A stretch of DNA of 64,000 bases, from contig OZ022341.1 of assembly GCA_963989245.1 (NCBI GenBank), forward strand, positions 52,401,213 through 52,465,212, in the 5' to 3' direction. The notes beneath the pieces were generated by a model. It had not been told where the DNA came from. It did no database searches and saw only the letters and a program-made list of their open reading frames with translations. Shown piece after piece: positions 37,506 to 48,521 of this stretch; the stretch's first letter is position 1, and each line of letters starts with the position of its first letter. The translations under genes and the position numbers were made by a program. The DNA comes from Nansenia antarctica (taxonomy: Eukaryota; Chordata; Actinopteri; Argentiniformes; Microstomatidae).

Positions 37506-37686
37506 TTTCGAAGAAGCAAGTCATATGATCGTCGTACAGTACCAGCACGTGACCATGACTGAAATCACGGCTCAGTTCCAATACGCTCACACTACGGCTC
37601 AGTTCCAATACTCTCACATGTTTCCTATGGCGGTGCAGGTACAGAATTTGAACGGTTGTCGGAATTTGATCGGGGTCCTGCCATTA
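37506..37686 (-). promoter_or_regulatory. ATRAID upstream region with short upstream ORF
   Basis: Directly upstream of the ATRAID start codon. An 8-base-spaced tandem pair of TATTGGAACTGAGCCGT units lies at about 37,563-37,610, and GGTCACGTGC (E-box-like) at about 37,547. A minus-strand ATG at 37,684 opens a 19-codon frame (MAGPRSNSDNRSNSVPAPP, then stop) that could act as an upstream ORF. Sequence 37,637-37,686 is duplicated exactly at 55,610-55,659. The original upstream flank is displaced to 41,440 by a transposon. Confidence 0.45.
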
Positions 37687-38225
37687 TAGGTGGTGGGCCG
37701 AACGCGTTTATCGCGAAGTTTATCTTTTTCCATCTACAGAGTAAACGATCTCTTACATACGATATTAAGTAATTATCTTTAGTCTATAACCATTTGTTGG
37801 CAGCTGTATTTATGTCTGAGATTTTCACAAACTAGTTTTTTAATCGTCTGTCTGCTCAGGGACATCGCTGGTCGCTCTAGTTGATAAACCAATCAGAATT
37901 CGAGTACGGCTTCATTAGGACCCCGAAATGTAAACACTGGCTGTTAACCCTAGCAACCGACTGGATGTTAACCCTAGCAACCACGGGAAAATAACGAGAT
38001 GTGATGAATTATGGAGTGTTGTATGCATTTAACAAACCGAACGGACAATATTATTGCATTTTCAGATGCAAGTTGGACCAAATTTGTACATTGTTCTCTA
38101 CAGTGGGTGAATCTTCACACTGCAGAAAGCCAAATTGCAGAAAGGGCTGTAAAAAAATATAACCTAGTAGACAGTTACATTCCAGATGTGCCAGCTACGG
38201 TAATATTGGCTACCATAGACAATGC

Positions 38226-38226
<1 letters not shown>

Positions 38227-38284
<58 letters not shown>

Positions 38285-38480
38285 TTTATTTGTATAGCGC
38301 TTTTCCTGCAAACGTTGCAGCTCAAAGTGCTTTAATCATTATATAATCTTAATTTAATTATTTTGTAACTTAAATGCAATATTAAAAGCATGGGTTTTTA
38401 TAATCTTAATTTAATTATTTAGTCATTTAAAGGCAATATTAAAAAGATGGGTTTTTAGTCTTGACTTGAACATATTTGCT
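38227..38480. repeat. (AAT)n tract and TATAGCGC-type repeat
   Basis: An AAT microsatellite (38,227-38,283) leads into ACTTTATTTGTATAGCGCTT, a short dispersed fish repeat with relatives at 9,670, 18,390, 44,045 and 60,970. A direct duplicate TATAATCTTAATTTAATTATTT occurs twice at about 38,342 and 38,399 (each under 23 bases). It interrupts the transposon gene. Confidence 0.8.
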
Positions 38481-39239
38481 GAGGTTGCATCCCTAATGTA
38501 TATGCAGTATGCCAACATACGAAACATTGAAAGAGCCCACAAGAGAAGGGAAAAATCAGTAGGCCTACAGGAGGCTGCAGGTTTTTTATAGCAATATAAG
38601 TTATTTATAAGAACAAGATGATATAAACAAGCTAAGATATGACATGGACATTATTAACAATATGATATAAACAAGCTAAGATATGACATGAACAAGATAT
38701 GAACAAGGCATCAATGGGTCAGGGTCAGCCCTGCCAGGTCAGGTCCAGAAGATGTGCAGTGCAGTCCAGGGCTGAGCATCTGGGGTTACCTTGGTAAACA
38801 GATTAGGAGAGTTTTAAATAAACTAGGCTATAACTTTGGAAGCTTTACTACTTTTGCTATTGTTGTGGGAACAGTGAGGAAGATAGACATAGGGGAAATG
38901 CTGGTCTATAGTCTGGGACCCTTTCCTGCAGCAATTGCGAACATAGATGGCTCTCTTGTGAAAACAAAGCCAAATTAATGCACTTTCTAGAAGGATCAGT
39001 AAATCCACCAGCCACCGTAGAAATCCCTGATGGCTCAACCTGGGTGTGGGATGCAATGGCACTAGTACAGGCTATGAAACCCCAAGATACATTTGGAAGA
39101 TTTGCCAACAGTGCACTAATGTACCTGATCAATGCAGCCAAAGTGAGTAAATCTAAAGTGGTGCATTGTGTCCCTGACACCTACAAAACACTGAGTATAA
39201 AGAATGCAGAACGAGGTCGACGAGCAACAAAAGGATGTC

Positions 39240-39545
39240 AGTTGATTGATTGATTGATTGATTGATTATACTTTATTGTCCCCGAGGGGAAACTTGTCTT
39301 GGGCATGGTACTTTCATGCTTCAAGTGCAACAGAGACGATACATACAACATACAGTGGGCAAAGTAAACAACAGGACAGCAACAAACATTGAGTGACATT
39401 GGCAGCAGTTTCCACCTGGACATGGCATCATTTGGTATAAATATATATTGCACATAACCCTTCAAGTGGTGTTTTCGAATATTGCACATTGCGCAGTTGA
39501 CAACAATATATTCAGCTGACCAGAAGACTTTGGTCCAAGTTCTTG
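39240..39545 (-). mobile_element. Retroposon insertion with (TCAA)n tail
   Basis: A (TTGA)n run is followed by TACTTTATTGTCCCCGAGGG, a tail motif common to fish LINE/SINE families read in reverse. It separates the ATKGCQLID and QNKENLQQF parts of the transposon gene, which are contiguous in related proteins. Confidence 0.75.
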
Positions 39546-40596
39546 GCTTGTGGCCAAAACAAAGAAAACCTACAACAGTTTCTTTTTGAGACATGGTCCA
39601 AGTCCAGGAAAAACCAAATTCAAGACATCACTTTGATTGTTGGACATGGGTCTGAGTGTCATGTGATCAGAGTCAACAGCAGTGGCACAGAACTTGAGGT
39701 TTTACCACTGCTCACACTGTTCTCAATACAGGAGGAGGCAGACACCCTGCTGTTGCTTCACTGTGAACATGCCTCACAGTATAGCTTACATGTTGTGATC
39801 AGCAGTCCTGACACAGATGTGTTTGTACTGGCTATCGCTTTCTGTAAGGAAATAGGAGCAAACCTGTACTTCCACACAGGGAAAGGGACAAACAAACACC
39901 ATACACGTACAGAGAATACACAGCCATCTTGGTGATGAAGTCTCTGATGCGCTCATTGGATTTCACTGTTTCACCGGCTGTGATACAGTGAGTGCACTGC
40001 ACGGCAATGGAAAAGTGAAGGCCGTAAAAACACTCCTGTCCAACAAAGAGCATTGTGCTACTTTCCAAAAGTTGGGAACAGCTTTTCAACTGCCAACAGA
40101 GCTTTATGAGGAAATTGAGGCATTTACATGCGACCTCTACGACCACAAAGGCTGTAGGGATGTACATTTAGCTAGGTGTCAAATGTTTAAGAGTGGGAAG
40201 TGCAATGACCGAAGTCTACCACTAAATAAGGATGCCTTGCACAAACATAGTCAGCGGGCAAACTACCAGGCAGCCATATACAGGAGGTCCCTTAAGAGCC
40301 AGCCAGACATCCCTCCGCCAATGAGCCATGGCTGGAAGATAGAGGGAGATTTCTTTGAGATTGACTGGATGTCCCTTCCCCCAGCCCCAGTCGCAGTTTT
40401 AGAGCTAGTATACTGCTCCTGCAAAAAAACAAAATGTGTGAAAGGGAGATGCACATGCAAATCTAACAACCTACCATGTACAGACATGTGTCTGTGTTTG
40501 CACTGCGAAAACACACTAGTGTTATAAATGTTCTCTAACACTTGAATCTTTGTCTAGTCTCGTCAATTATAGGCAAGGCAAGTGAAGATACACTTA

Positions 40597-40721
40597 GGGC
40601 CAGTTTCACAGACAAGGCTTAAGCCTAATCCTGGACTAAAAAGCATCTTCAATGGAGATTTTACATTGAAAGTGTGATTTAGTCCAGGACTAGGCTTAAG
40701 CCTTGTCTGTGAAACCGGCCC
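40597..40721. mobile_element. Foldback MITE with TTA flanks
   Basis: Nearly palindromic: GGGCCAGTTTCACAGACAAG / CTTGTCTGTGAAACCGGCCC ends enclose GGACTAAA ... TTTAGTCC. TTA on both sides suggests a 3-bp target duplication as in PIF/Harbinger elements. It is a typical vertebrate foldback element and is non-coding. Confidence 0.85.
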
Positions 40722-41442
40722 TTAGTCTTGGGTTTTGTCTTACCAGCTCACCTCGTAAAAGTGAGACGATTGACAATATCAAAAACATGCTTGCACACAC
40801 ATATAATACTCACACACAAGTTAATGTTACTGGTCCCAATTTGGCACAATTATTATTGACATAATTGAGAATAGACATAGTTGACATTGGTAACTTAGCT
40901 ATTGTACCCTTTAAAGTTAGATAACTAGCTTGTTAATTAATTAGCTTCACAATCGCGGGTGACGATAGGTCGGATTTTTCACTAAAATAGCATATTAGAA
41001 CATGTTTGTATTGACACAACATGACATGGACTTGTTCATTAATATGTGATATGAATTAGTATGACATGCACATCTTACCTGAAACATTACTTGACAGTAA
41101 AGTTATCCGAAACAACTCAGTCTTCTTGTCTTTCCAGATAATACGTTGTTTACGTCTAGTTCCGTATTTTGAAGGAATATCATTGGCAGACGTCAAGTCA
41201 GGTGACGCTTTAACGGGTTTTGATTGGTTAGCGGCATAGTAGCCCCAAGCATTCTCCTTATTAACTTATGGATCGTAAGTTTACTTTTCATAAAACGCCG
41301 ATCGAAAATCGTCTGCCAACAGACGGAAACATGTTCCAAAAAAAACTATTTAGCTTATATGAAAAAATCAACTAGTCCGTAGTTGTAGATCGATCATTTC
41401 ACAAACGAAAGCAGATAGACAGCTTCGGCCCACCGCCTATTA

Positions 41443-41545
41443 CTGTTACGTATCACCATATGATTGGACACATTATGATTGGCTGCAGAGCTGTAAACGG
41501 AAGCCATCTGGGTTACAGGAGCGGGCTAGTTTGCTAACGTCATTA
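41443..41545. other. Displaced flank of the ATRAID-upstream sequence
   Basis: The minus strand reads CCAATCATATGGTGATACGTAACAGTAA at its end, matching in outline the CCAATCATACGTCATCAGTAA that precedes the 55,610 duplicate. It was probably contiguous with 37,686 before the transposon landed. It contains a CCAAT motif. Confidence 0.5.
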
Positions 41546-41610
41546 GCGTTTGGGTTAAAGTTAGGGTTTGGGTTAAGGTTAGGGTTTAGGTTAGGGTTTG
41601 GGTCAGTGGA
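41545..41610. repeat. Telomere-like GGGTTA/GGGTTT tract
   Basis: Degenerate GGGTTA, GGGTTT and GGTTAGGGTTTA units. A short interstitial copy, not a chromosome end. A very short similar stretch occurs at 16,572-16,592. Confidence 0.85.
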
Positions 41611-41815
41611 GGCCAGGGCTGGACTGGCCATCTGGCATACCGGTGGGCTGCGGCAGTTTTGGGCCGAGCCGACCGGCCCGGCCGAAAGCTACCATCGAAC
41701 GTCCCATAAATCGAAAGCTACCATCGAACGGCCCATAAATCGAAAGCTACCATCGAACGGCCCATAAATCGAAAGCTACCATCGAACGGCCCATAAATCG
41801 AGTAGGGTCCAACTG
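41610..41815. repeat. hAT-like end and 29-bp minisatellite
   Basis: CAGGGCTGGACTGGCCATCT resembles a hAT terminus. It is followed from 41,683 by four tandem units of CGAAAGCTACCATCGAACGG plus CCCATAAAT. GGGCCGAGCCG recurs at 45,622, suggesting both derive from one hAT family. Confidence 0.75.
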
Positions 41816-42159
41816 CGCGCATCAAATCCATCACCCGGAAATGTGATGTACCATACGTCATCATACCGCGCCTGCATATTTGCATAGACTACGTCATCGC
41901 CTTACTACGGTGGAAACTACGGAAAAAACTAATATGTAGAGTACAGTCCTATCAATTGTTCGAAAAGGAGTAGGAAGAAGCCTGTCCTACCCCTGTTTAT
42001 ACTTAACAATTATGCTTACATTATATAATCCAATTAATTAATACATATATTTCAGTATCATCCGTTCTAATACTTTTTCATTAAAAATAATTTAAACCTT
42101 TTTTTAAATAGAGCAATAGAGCAATATTTCTGCTTTCCTTCATATTTTCTTCATATTTT
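41816..42159. other. No recognisable gene
   Basis: A moderately CpG-containing stretch (41,816-41,940) followed by AT-rich DNA. Nothing coding seen. Confidence 0.5.
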
Positions 42160-42435
42160 TCACATTAGGAACAAGTTATTAGTGTGATCACGATATCCGA
42201 CCTCATGTACAATCCTCATAGCTTTTTTCTGTAGTGTAATCAATGGGTTTAAAGTGCTTTTATATTCATTTCCCCATATCTCCACACAGTAACTCAAATA
42301 GGGTAAGACAAGACAACAATATAGAGTATACAACATCCTCTGTTCCAGAATATGTTTTGCCCTGCACAATACTGCAATACTCCTTGATACTTTGGATCTA
42401 ACGTATCTTATATGAGATTTCCAACAGAATTTACT
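42160..42435 (-). mobile_element. LINE polymerase C-terminal fragment
   Basis: The minus strand encodes KSHIRYVRSKVSRSIAVLCR, AKHILEQRMLYTLYCCLVLP and YLSYCVEIWGNEYKST then ITLQKKAMRIVHEVGYRDHT. These match the region after the RT domain in fish LINEs. It is open but truncated at both ends; the upstream side abuts a Tc1 remnant. Confidence 0.85.
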
Positions 42436-43556
42436 GGGCTTAAAGTGCAGACTCTCAGCTTTAGGTTCAGGGTATTCACATCCAAATTGAAGGAAGGGTT
42501 TATGAATTATAGCTCTTATATATAATAACCAAAAGTAATTAGACAATTGACTCAAAAGCTGTTTCATGGGCCAGTGTGGGCTATTTATTCCTTCATTATT
42601 TCTTTATCAATTAAGCAGGTAAAAGGTCTGAGTTGATTCCAAGTGTGGCATTTGCATTTGGAGGCTGTTGCTGTATACGCACAACATGCAGTCAACAGAG
42701 CTCTCAATGCAACTGAAACAGGCCATCCTTAGGCTGTAAAAACAAAACAAAAATCCATCAGAGAGATAGTGGGAACATTAATACTGGCCAAATTAACTGT
42801 TTGGTACATTCTGAGAAAAAAAGAATGCACTGGTGAGTGTGATGACATGGACATGCATGGCTTCCAATGGCACTGGGTCACTAGTGTTTATTGATGATGT
42901 GAAGACAGAAGCAGACAGATGAATTCTGAAGTGTTTAGGGATATTCTGTCTGCTCAGATTCAGACAAATTCAGCAAAGTTGATTGGATGGTGCTTCACAA
43001 TACAGATGGACAATGACCCAAAATATAGTGTGTAAGCAACCCAGGACTTTTTTAAGGCAAAGAAGTGGAATATTCTGCAATGGCCAGAGTCAATCACCTG
43101 ATCTCAACCCAATCAAGCATGCATTTCAAAGACAAAACTAAAGGCAGAAAGACCCACGAACAAACAACAACTGAAGACTGCTGCAGTAAAGGCCTGACAA
43201 AGCATCACAAAGGAGGAAACCCAGCATTTGGTGATGTCCATGTGTTCCAGACTTCAGGCAGTCATTGCCTGCAAAGGATTCTCGACAAAGTATTAAAAAT
43301 TAACATTTTACTTACTGTATGATTGTTAATTTGTCCAATTACTTTTGAGCTCCTGAAAATAGGGGACTGTGTATAAAAATGGTTGCAATTCCTAAATGTT
43401 TCATACAATATTTTTGTACAACCCCTTGAATTAAAGCTGAAAGTCTGCACTTCAATTACATCTTGATTGTTTCATTTCAAATCCTTTGTGGTGGCATACA
43501 GAGCCCAAATTATGGAAATTGTGTCACTGTCCAAATACTTCCAGACCTAACTGTAT
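42436..43556. mobile_element. Degenerate Tc1/mariner element
   Basis: Begins with GTGCAGACTCTCAGCTTT and ends with CCAAATACTTCCAGACCTAA CTGTA, the typical right end of fish Tc1 elements. Internal DNA retains transposase landmarks (for example TGGCACTGGGTCACTAGTGT, ATGGACAATGACCCAAAATA). A central deletion near 42,840 and many frameshifts inactivate it. The left terminus is missing. Confidence 0.9.
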
Positions 43557-44040
43557 ATAAATAAAAGAATGTCAATGACCCCAGGTGTGGGACTTTATTA
43601 GGTCAAACAGGTTTGAGGGGTCAGGCAAAGGACTTGGTGGAGTCAGGCAAGGGTCAGGCGATCATCGTTGTAATCCATGGAGCAGGGCAGGAACCGTGGT
43701 GCAAGGTGCTGGGCTGGAGGTGTCCATGGTGCTGAGTGCCCTAGTCAACAGCACTAGGGCTCCTTCACAAAACCCTTACTGGAATCTTCATACACTCTGT
43801 GAATTAGTCTTTACTTTCTGATGAGTCAACAGCACTAACCCCATCCAGTGCGACATGTAGATAGCATATATTTAAAATATGTAAAATGCAAACACCAGAA
43901 ATGCAAGAAAGTTTGAGGTATACCAAATGGAATTAATAACAAGTGTTACGACCCTTCTGTCTAGAGTAAAATAAGGGCCTAGGGTAGAGTGCACAATGTA
44001 CAGGTGTGTTGCAACACAAATGCCCAAAAAGTGTACAAGG

Positions 44041-44125
44041 GATCAAATCAATTCAAGTTTTATTTGTATAGCGCATTTCTTACAAGATGCGACTCAATGT
44101 GCTTCTCGTAATGACAGATGTTCAG
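44041..44125 (-). repeat. LINE 3'-end motif, third copy
   Basis: ATCAAATCAATTCAAGTTTTATTTGTATAGCGC and TTACAAGATGCGACTCAATG match the LINE tails at 9,668 and 18,384. It stops where the minisatellite starts. Confidence 0.8.
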
Positions 44126-44770
44126 TGTCCAGTGTAGTGTAGTGTTCAGTGTTGTGTCCAGTGTCCAGTGTAGTGTAGTGTTCAGTGTTGTGTCCAGTGT
44201 AGTGTAGTGTTCAGTGTTGTGTCCAGTGTCCAGTGTAGTGTAGTGTTCAGTGTTGTGTCCAGTGTCCAGTGTAGTGTTCAGTGTTGTGTCCAGTGTCCAG
44301 TAGTGTTCAGTGTTGTGTCCAGTGTAGTGTAGTGTTCAGTGTTGTGTCCAGTGTCCAGTGTAGTGTAGTGTTCAGTGTTGTGTCCAGTGTCCAGTGTAGT
44401 GTTCAGTGTTGTGTCCAGTGTAGTGTAGTGTTCAGTGTTGTGTCCAGTGTCCAGTGTAGTGTTCAGTGTTGTGTCCAGTGTCCAGTGTAGTGTTCAGTGT
44501 TGTGTCCAGTGTCCAGTGTAGTGTAGTGTTCAGTGTTGTGTCCAGTGTAGTGTAGTGTTCAGTGTTGTGTCCAGTGTAGTGTAGTTTTGAGTGTTGTGTC
44601 CAGTGTAGTGTAGTGTTGAGTGTTGTGTCCAGTGTCCAGTGTAGTGTAGTGTTCAGTGTTGTGTCCAGTGTCCAGTGTCCAGTGTAGTGTTCAGTGTTGT
44701 GTCTAGTGTCCAGTGTAGTGTAGTGTTCAGTGTTGTGTCCAGTGTAGTGTAGTGTTCAGTGTTGTGTCCA
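44112..44770. repeat. GTGTCCAGTGTAGTGTAGTG minisatellite
   Basis: About 660 bases of higher-order tandem repeat built from GTGTCCA, GTGTAGT and GTGTTCAGTGTT modules in varying order. It creates an artificial Cys-Ser-Val frame. No function visible. Confidence 0.97.
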
Positions 44771-45275
44771 ACCCCCAGTGGTCAGACACGGACAGCTCCG
44801 TTGGTGGCCAGTCATCCCTCTGCTCGGGACCACAGCTCGGCGCCTGCAAAAAGTCAGATCTCAAAAACAAGAAAACAAGAAAACAAGCAATAAAAATAGG
44901 GGGATAAGTAATCGGTAGACATCTGAGAATGTAGCTATTGTGAACTTTTAAATTACATTAAGTGGTTGAAGACAACGCGGCGTTTTTTAGCCCTGCCAGC
45001 TGTACATCTTATATGCATAACTGCATTTTGTTGTTGGTACTTGTACTCAGCAATGACAATAAAGTTGAATCTAATCTAATATCTCTCTAATATCTCTGAT
45101 AACGCTAAACCACATAGGATTACCCAATTAGCCAAGCCAGATGAACAAAACTACGTGTGAAACAGCCGCGTAACACATGCAACAACCTAAATAATAAATA
45201 CACATCTGAACAACATGTTCATTAATAATATTTCGAAATTCTCACCTGAGCTGCATTTGCCATTGTACTTGTAAT

Positions 45276-45305
45276 TCTTCTTCTTCTTCTTCTTCTTCTT
45301 CTTCT
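45276..45305. repeat. (TTC)n microsatellite
   Basis: About ten TTC units. Confidence 0.97.
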
Positions 45306-45599
45306 CAATTGCGTGTTCAAATTATTGTTCGTTAAATGTCCTCTAAAATGTCAAGTATATACTTGCAGAATCTCGCGGTTTCTCGCGGTTACTTTTACCG
45401 ACGCGCTTACGATGACGTGGTCCAAAAATGGTACATCACATTTCCGGGTGATGGATTTGATGCGCGCAGTTGGATATACTTGCATAAATCGGGGACAATT
45501 GGTCAATTTTCTATACAGACACTGGGCTGGCCCAATCAACAGAGAGAAGGGGGGGGGGGGGGTCAAGGGTCACGCACGCACGCACGCAGCACCAGACCT

Positions 45600-47500
45600 C
45601 CGTCTCAGTTTCGCGGTCGTTTTGGGCCGAGCCGGCCTGCAAAATAAATTTAGTTAGCCTGGATAGTGGATACTGAGAGAGATGGAGCGCAAAAGCACAC
45701 TAAAACGGAAGGGAGGCTGGGAAAAACTTAGGGAGAAAAACAAAAAGAAAGCAGGCAGATGATGCTCGAGGCAGATGCTGCCAAATGTGTAAACATTAGG
45801 GACATGTTTGCTGCAGGGGCTGCTGCACCCTCAAGTTTACCCAGGGTTCGAGTTATGTGGGAGCCAATGGGAGCTGAGCTCCCATAGAGATGGTCTGAGG
45901 CTCTCTGAGCTCCCATGAAGGCAGTAAAATCAAAAATCTGTGGGGGTCGCTAATAATACATTACCACAACTATTATTTGATCAAAATGTCAATGTAATGA
46001 ATATTATTTAATTTATATTATAAATATTGTAAAATAAACACGTTTTCCAAAAGAACTACGCGCACCATTAATCTCCTGTGAATGACAGTATGCCTTTGAC
46101 TGCCTGCACTTCACCACCAAGACACCATGGGGCGCAGTAGAATATTGTGCAACAGCAAAAGGTTGATTAATCAGCTGTGCGGTAAACCGTTGGAACACAC
46201 AGTGCACAGCTGATTAATCAATTAAACCAATAGAGTGAGACACCAGTTGCCTTTCAGGAAGTAGTGAGATCGTGCACCTAGCCTATTATTGAGAAGCAAA
46301 CATTCATTCATTAGCTATACAGGAGTATATACATACAGTAGTAGCTACCATGCTGCCCAAAAAAAGGCCACTGCTGCCGACCGGGTCATCAAGCCTAGAC
46401 AATTTCGGGTTTTTATCAAAGACAAATTTGACCCTCTCCCGTTCATCCAATCTTGGATAAAGAAAGGACATCGGACGTCAGCATCATGGGTTCCAGGACC
46501 GCGACCGCAGCCTACTAAAAACAGACCACTTTGGTCTATCTTGTCTCCGTAAAGGTAAGGTGGCTTTTACTTTTTACTAACCTAGTGGACTAACCTAATG
46601 TTTTTTTCGCTCCTTCTGTATAGCAAAAATAACACAATTATTGGCAGAGATACATGTGTGACTATCGCTTTTATAGCTGTTGTTTCATGTGGGGCTGTTG
46701 ATGTGGTGAAATGAGTAGCCTGCAGCTGTAGCGTCAGGATATGTTGGGATTTGAGGATGAGGATGATGTTTCGGTACCGGTACCGTTTTTAAAGTATCGA
46801 TTTGTCACCGGTATCGAATAAAACCCAAACTGTACCCAACCCTAACTATATGTTTACATGCCAACTAATTAGCTAATTCATTTCTGTCATTTAGAGCTGA
46901 GGGGAGCAACAGAGAGACGGACAACAGGACAGCAACAGAGAGACAGACAACAGGACAGTAACAGAGAGACAACGGGAGAGGAGAGCAATAGAGACAGAAC
47001 TGAATGCACTGAACCTTTTTTTTATTCTTTGCATTATTAACACTGTTGTGTTATTGTGTTATTAAAGTGTTTAAGTGTTTTATGGTAAAGCATTATGAGT
47101 GGTGTGTGTGTGCAGGGTGCTCGTGAGTTGTATATTTTGGGGAGGGGGAGGCTTGTGTATGGGGGCAGGGGGGTCCTCACACAAAGGAGTAGCCTAGTGC
47201 CACTGACCACCTTAATCCGCTACTGCCTATAGCTAATTAAAACTTGTAAGTCCCATCGCTGTGTGGGCATGATTCGCGCGTGCATGAGAACATTTCGCAC
47301 TGTTATTTTGGAGACCCCCACAGAGTTCAGCTTATAACTCGAACCCTGAGTTTACCACAGCAGCAACAGCAACAGGTTGAAGAGGAGGCTAGCAGGGAGG
47401 AGCGGGAGCAGGGTACAGATACAGAGGATAGAGAGGATACAGAAGAAGTGGGGCCGAGTCAGCCTGTAACCGTTGACCCGGTAAGGAAAATATAGGTAGC
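45600..47500 (+). pseudogene. hAT transposase N-terminal remnant, split by another hAT
   Basis: An ATG at 45,682 opens MERKSTLKRKGGWEKLRE then KNKKKAGR and stop. In another frame ADAAKCVNIRDMFAAGAAAP follows to 45,841. The coding sequence resumes at 47,349 with a Gln-rich and acidic segment (QQQQQQVEEEASREE, DTEDREDTEEVGPSQ) that ends at a stop at about 47,495. This is the usual N-terminal region of fish hAT transposases. The catalytic part is absent. The interruption is a separate hAT element at 45,842-47,348. Confidence 0.7.
45842..47348. mobile_element. hAT-type element with 8-bp target duplication
   Basis: Termini CAGGGTTCGAGTTATGTGG and TTATAACTCGAACCCTG are inverted. AGTTTACC flanks it exactly at 45,834-45,841 and 47,349-47,356, an 8-bp duplication as expected for hAT. 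It is 1,507 bp with no recognisable transposase, so non-autonomous. It sits inside the N-terminal part of an older hAT transposase gene. Confidence 0.93.
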
Positions 47501-48513
47501 TGTTAGGGGTGTAACGGATCGCCCCCCACGGTTCGGCACGCATGTGGAGGCTGGTGACTTCCAGAATTGAGGAGGCCACATTTTTTTCCACTTGCTCGCT
47601 TCACTCGCGATGGAATGTTCCCTGTTCTTCTTATCTGTCTTTGTGCTGGCCAAAGGCATAGGTACTATTTGGAGTGTAAGCTACAATCAGAAAGTTCTGA
47701 TTGATGGAATTCATTGTGCAGAGCTTAGCCTATGTGCCTGCCTGAAGAAATGACATTGCTGTAAGTCTATGAGCCTGGCTGATAATTAAGTTGAGAAATG
47801 ACATTTGGATGTAATATAAATGCCATGTAAAATGCAGTAATTTGATATGGAAGAATATTAAATTGACTTAATAAAACGAAATCGACTACATTAAAAATAA
47901 AACTGTTCAATAAATCCTAAATGTTGTCTACCTATTCGATGTATAAATCGCGCCAGAATCTCGCCGACTTCCGAGGTCATTTTAAGCAAAACTATTTGGC
48001 CAAATGAGCTATTATTCAGGGATAATAGCCATGGGTGTTCTAGACGTGTCCTGCAAAGGCATTAAAGGCATTTTTAACAAACTCCCAGCAAAGTCAAAAC
48101 ACGAAAATCTGCACTCACTACCTTTTACAGTTGAACATAAACGTAACTATTTAAATGCTGCTATTGTTTGCGAAGTTACAAGATCCTTATACATCCCACC
48201 ATTTTTTTTCAAAGGATGCAAAGTTCTAATGTAGCCTATGGAGACGTTGTAGTTGATCCCAAAGTCTGTTCAAACTGTTCAAACTGTTTCAAATGTACAT
48301 TTTATGATATAGACGCAGTGCACACACACCGTCTCCTCTCAGCTGTCTTGCATCGCGCATAGCCCGCAGTGCAGAGCGCATTTGTCTAATTGTGTCAACT
48401 TGTATTATGCTTATCACCAAGTTCTACCATAGGCCTACTGTGCTTATGGACTAGTAGCCTATAGTATGTTTATATCAACGGTAATCAAGTGCTTTAGTTG
48501 GCGAGCGTACTTG
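47500..48513. other. No recognisable gene
   Basis: Starts with a TAGGGGTGTAACGGATCGC sequence resembling a transposon end. The rest is AT-rich unique DNA with short meaningless ORFs. Confidence 0.5.
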
Positions 48514-48521
48514 GTGATGGT

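Larger units (their letters stand above)
38011..40527 (+). pseudogene. Broken transposon gene, XPG-like nuclease plus Cys-rich tail
   Basis: Collinear pieces in plus-strand frames: 38,011-38,227 (NIIAFSDASWTKFVHCSLQW), about 38,490-38,600, 38,754-38,978 (IGEMLVYSLGPFPAAIANID), 38,978-39,240 (IPDGSTWVWDAMALVQAM, TLSIKNAERGRRATKG), 39,543-39,900 (FSIQEEADTLLLLHCEHA, VVISSPDTDVFVLAIAF) and about 39,900-40,527 (IGFHCFTGCDTVSALHGNGK, ANYQAAIYRRSL, then CSCKKTKCVKGRCTCKSN). The EAD and SPDTDV acidic motifs resemble the I-region of XPG/FEN1 nucleases; the tail has a C-x-C spacing like a tesmin/CXC zinc domain. Breaks: a frameshift near 38,975, insertions at 38,227 and 39,240, and a frameshift near 39,900. 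Similar proteins are common, usually uncharacterised, in fish and invertebrate genomes. The nuclease reading is inference. Confidence 0.7.
37687..41439 (+). mobile_element. 3.75-kb DNA transposon with TTA target duplication
   Basis: Termini TAGGTGGTGGGCCGAA and (inverted) TAGGCGGTGGGCCGAA differ at one base. TTA flanks both sides (37,684-37,686 and 41,440-41,442). The plus strand carries a single decayed gene at 38,011-40,527. Inside are an (AAT)n/repeat insertion (38,227-38,480), a LINE/SINE-like insertion (39,240-39,545) and a foldback MITE (40,597-40,721). A related, uninterrupted target sequence at 55,575-55,659 supports the boundaries. No DDE transposase was recognised, so the superfamily is unassigned. 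Confidence 0.8.

Noticed and set aside
41545..41610. Chromosome end (telomere)
   Set aside because: Short, degenerate and internal, flanked by transposon sequence on both sides.
44281..44490. 69-codon Cys-Ser-Val-Gln frame
   Set aside because: Product of the minisatellite periodicity.
44112..44770. Possible CRISPR array
   Set aside because: Tandem modules without unique spacers, in vertebrate DNA.
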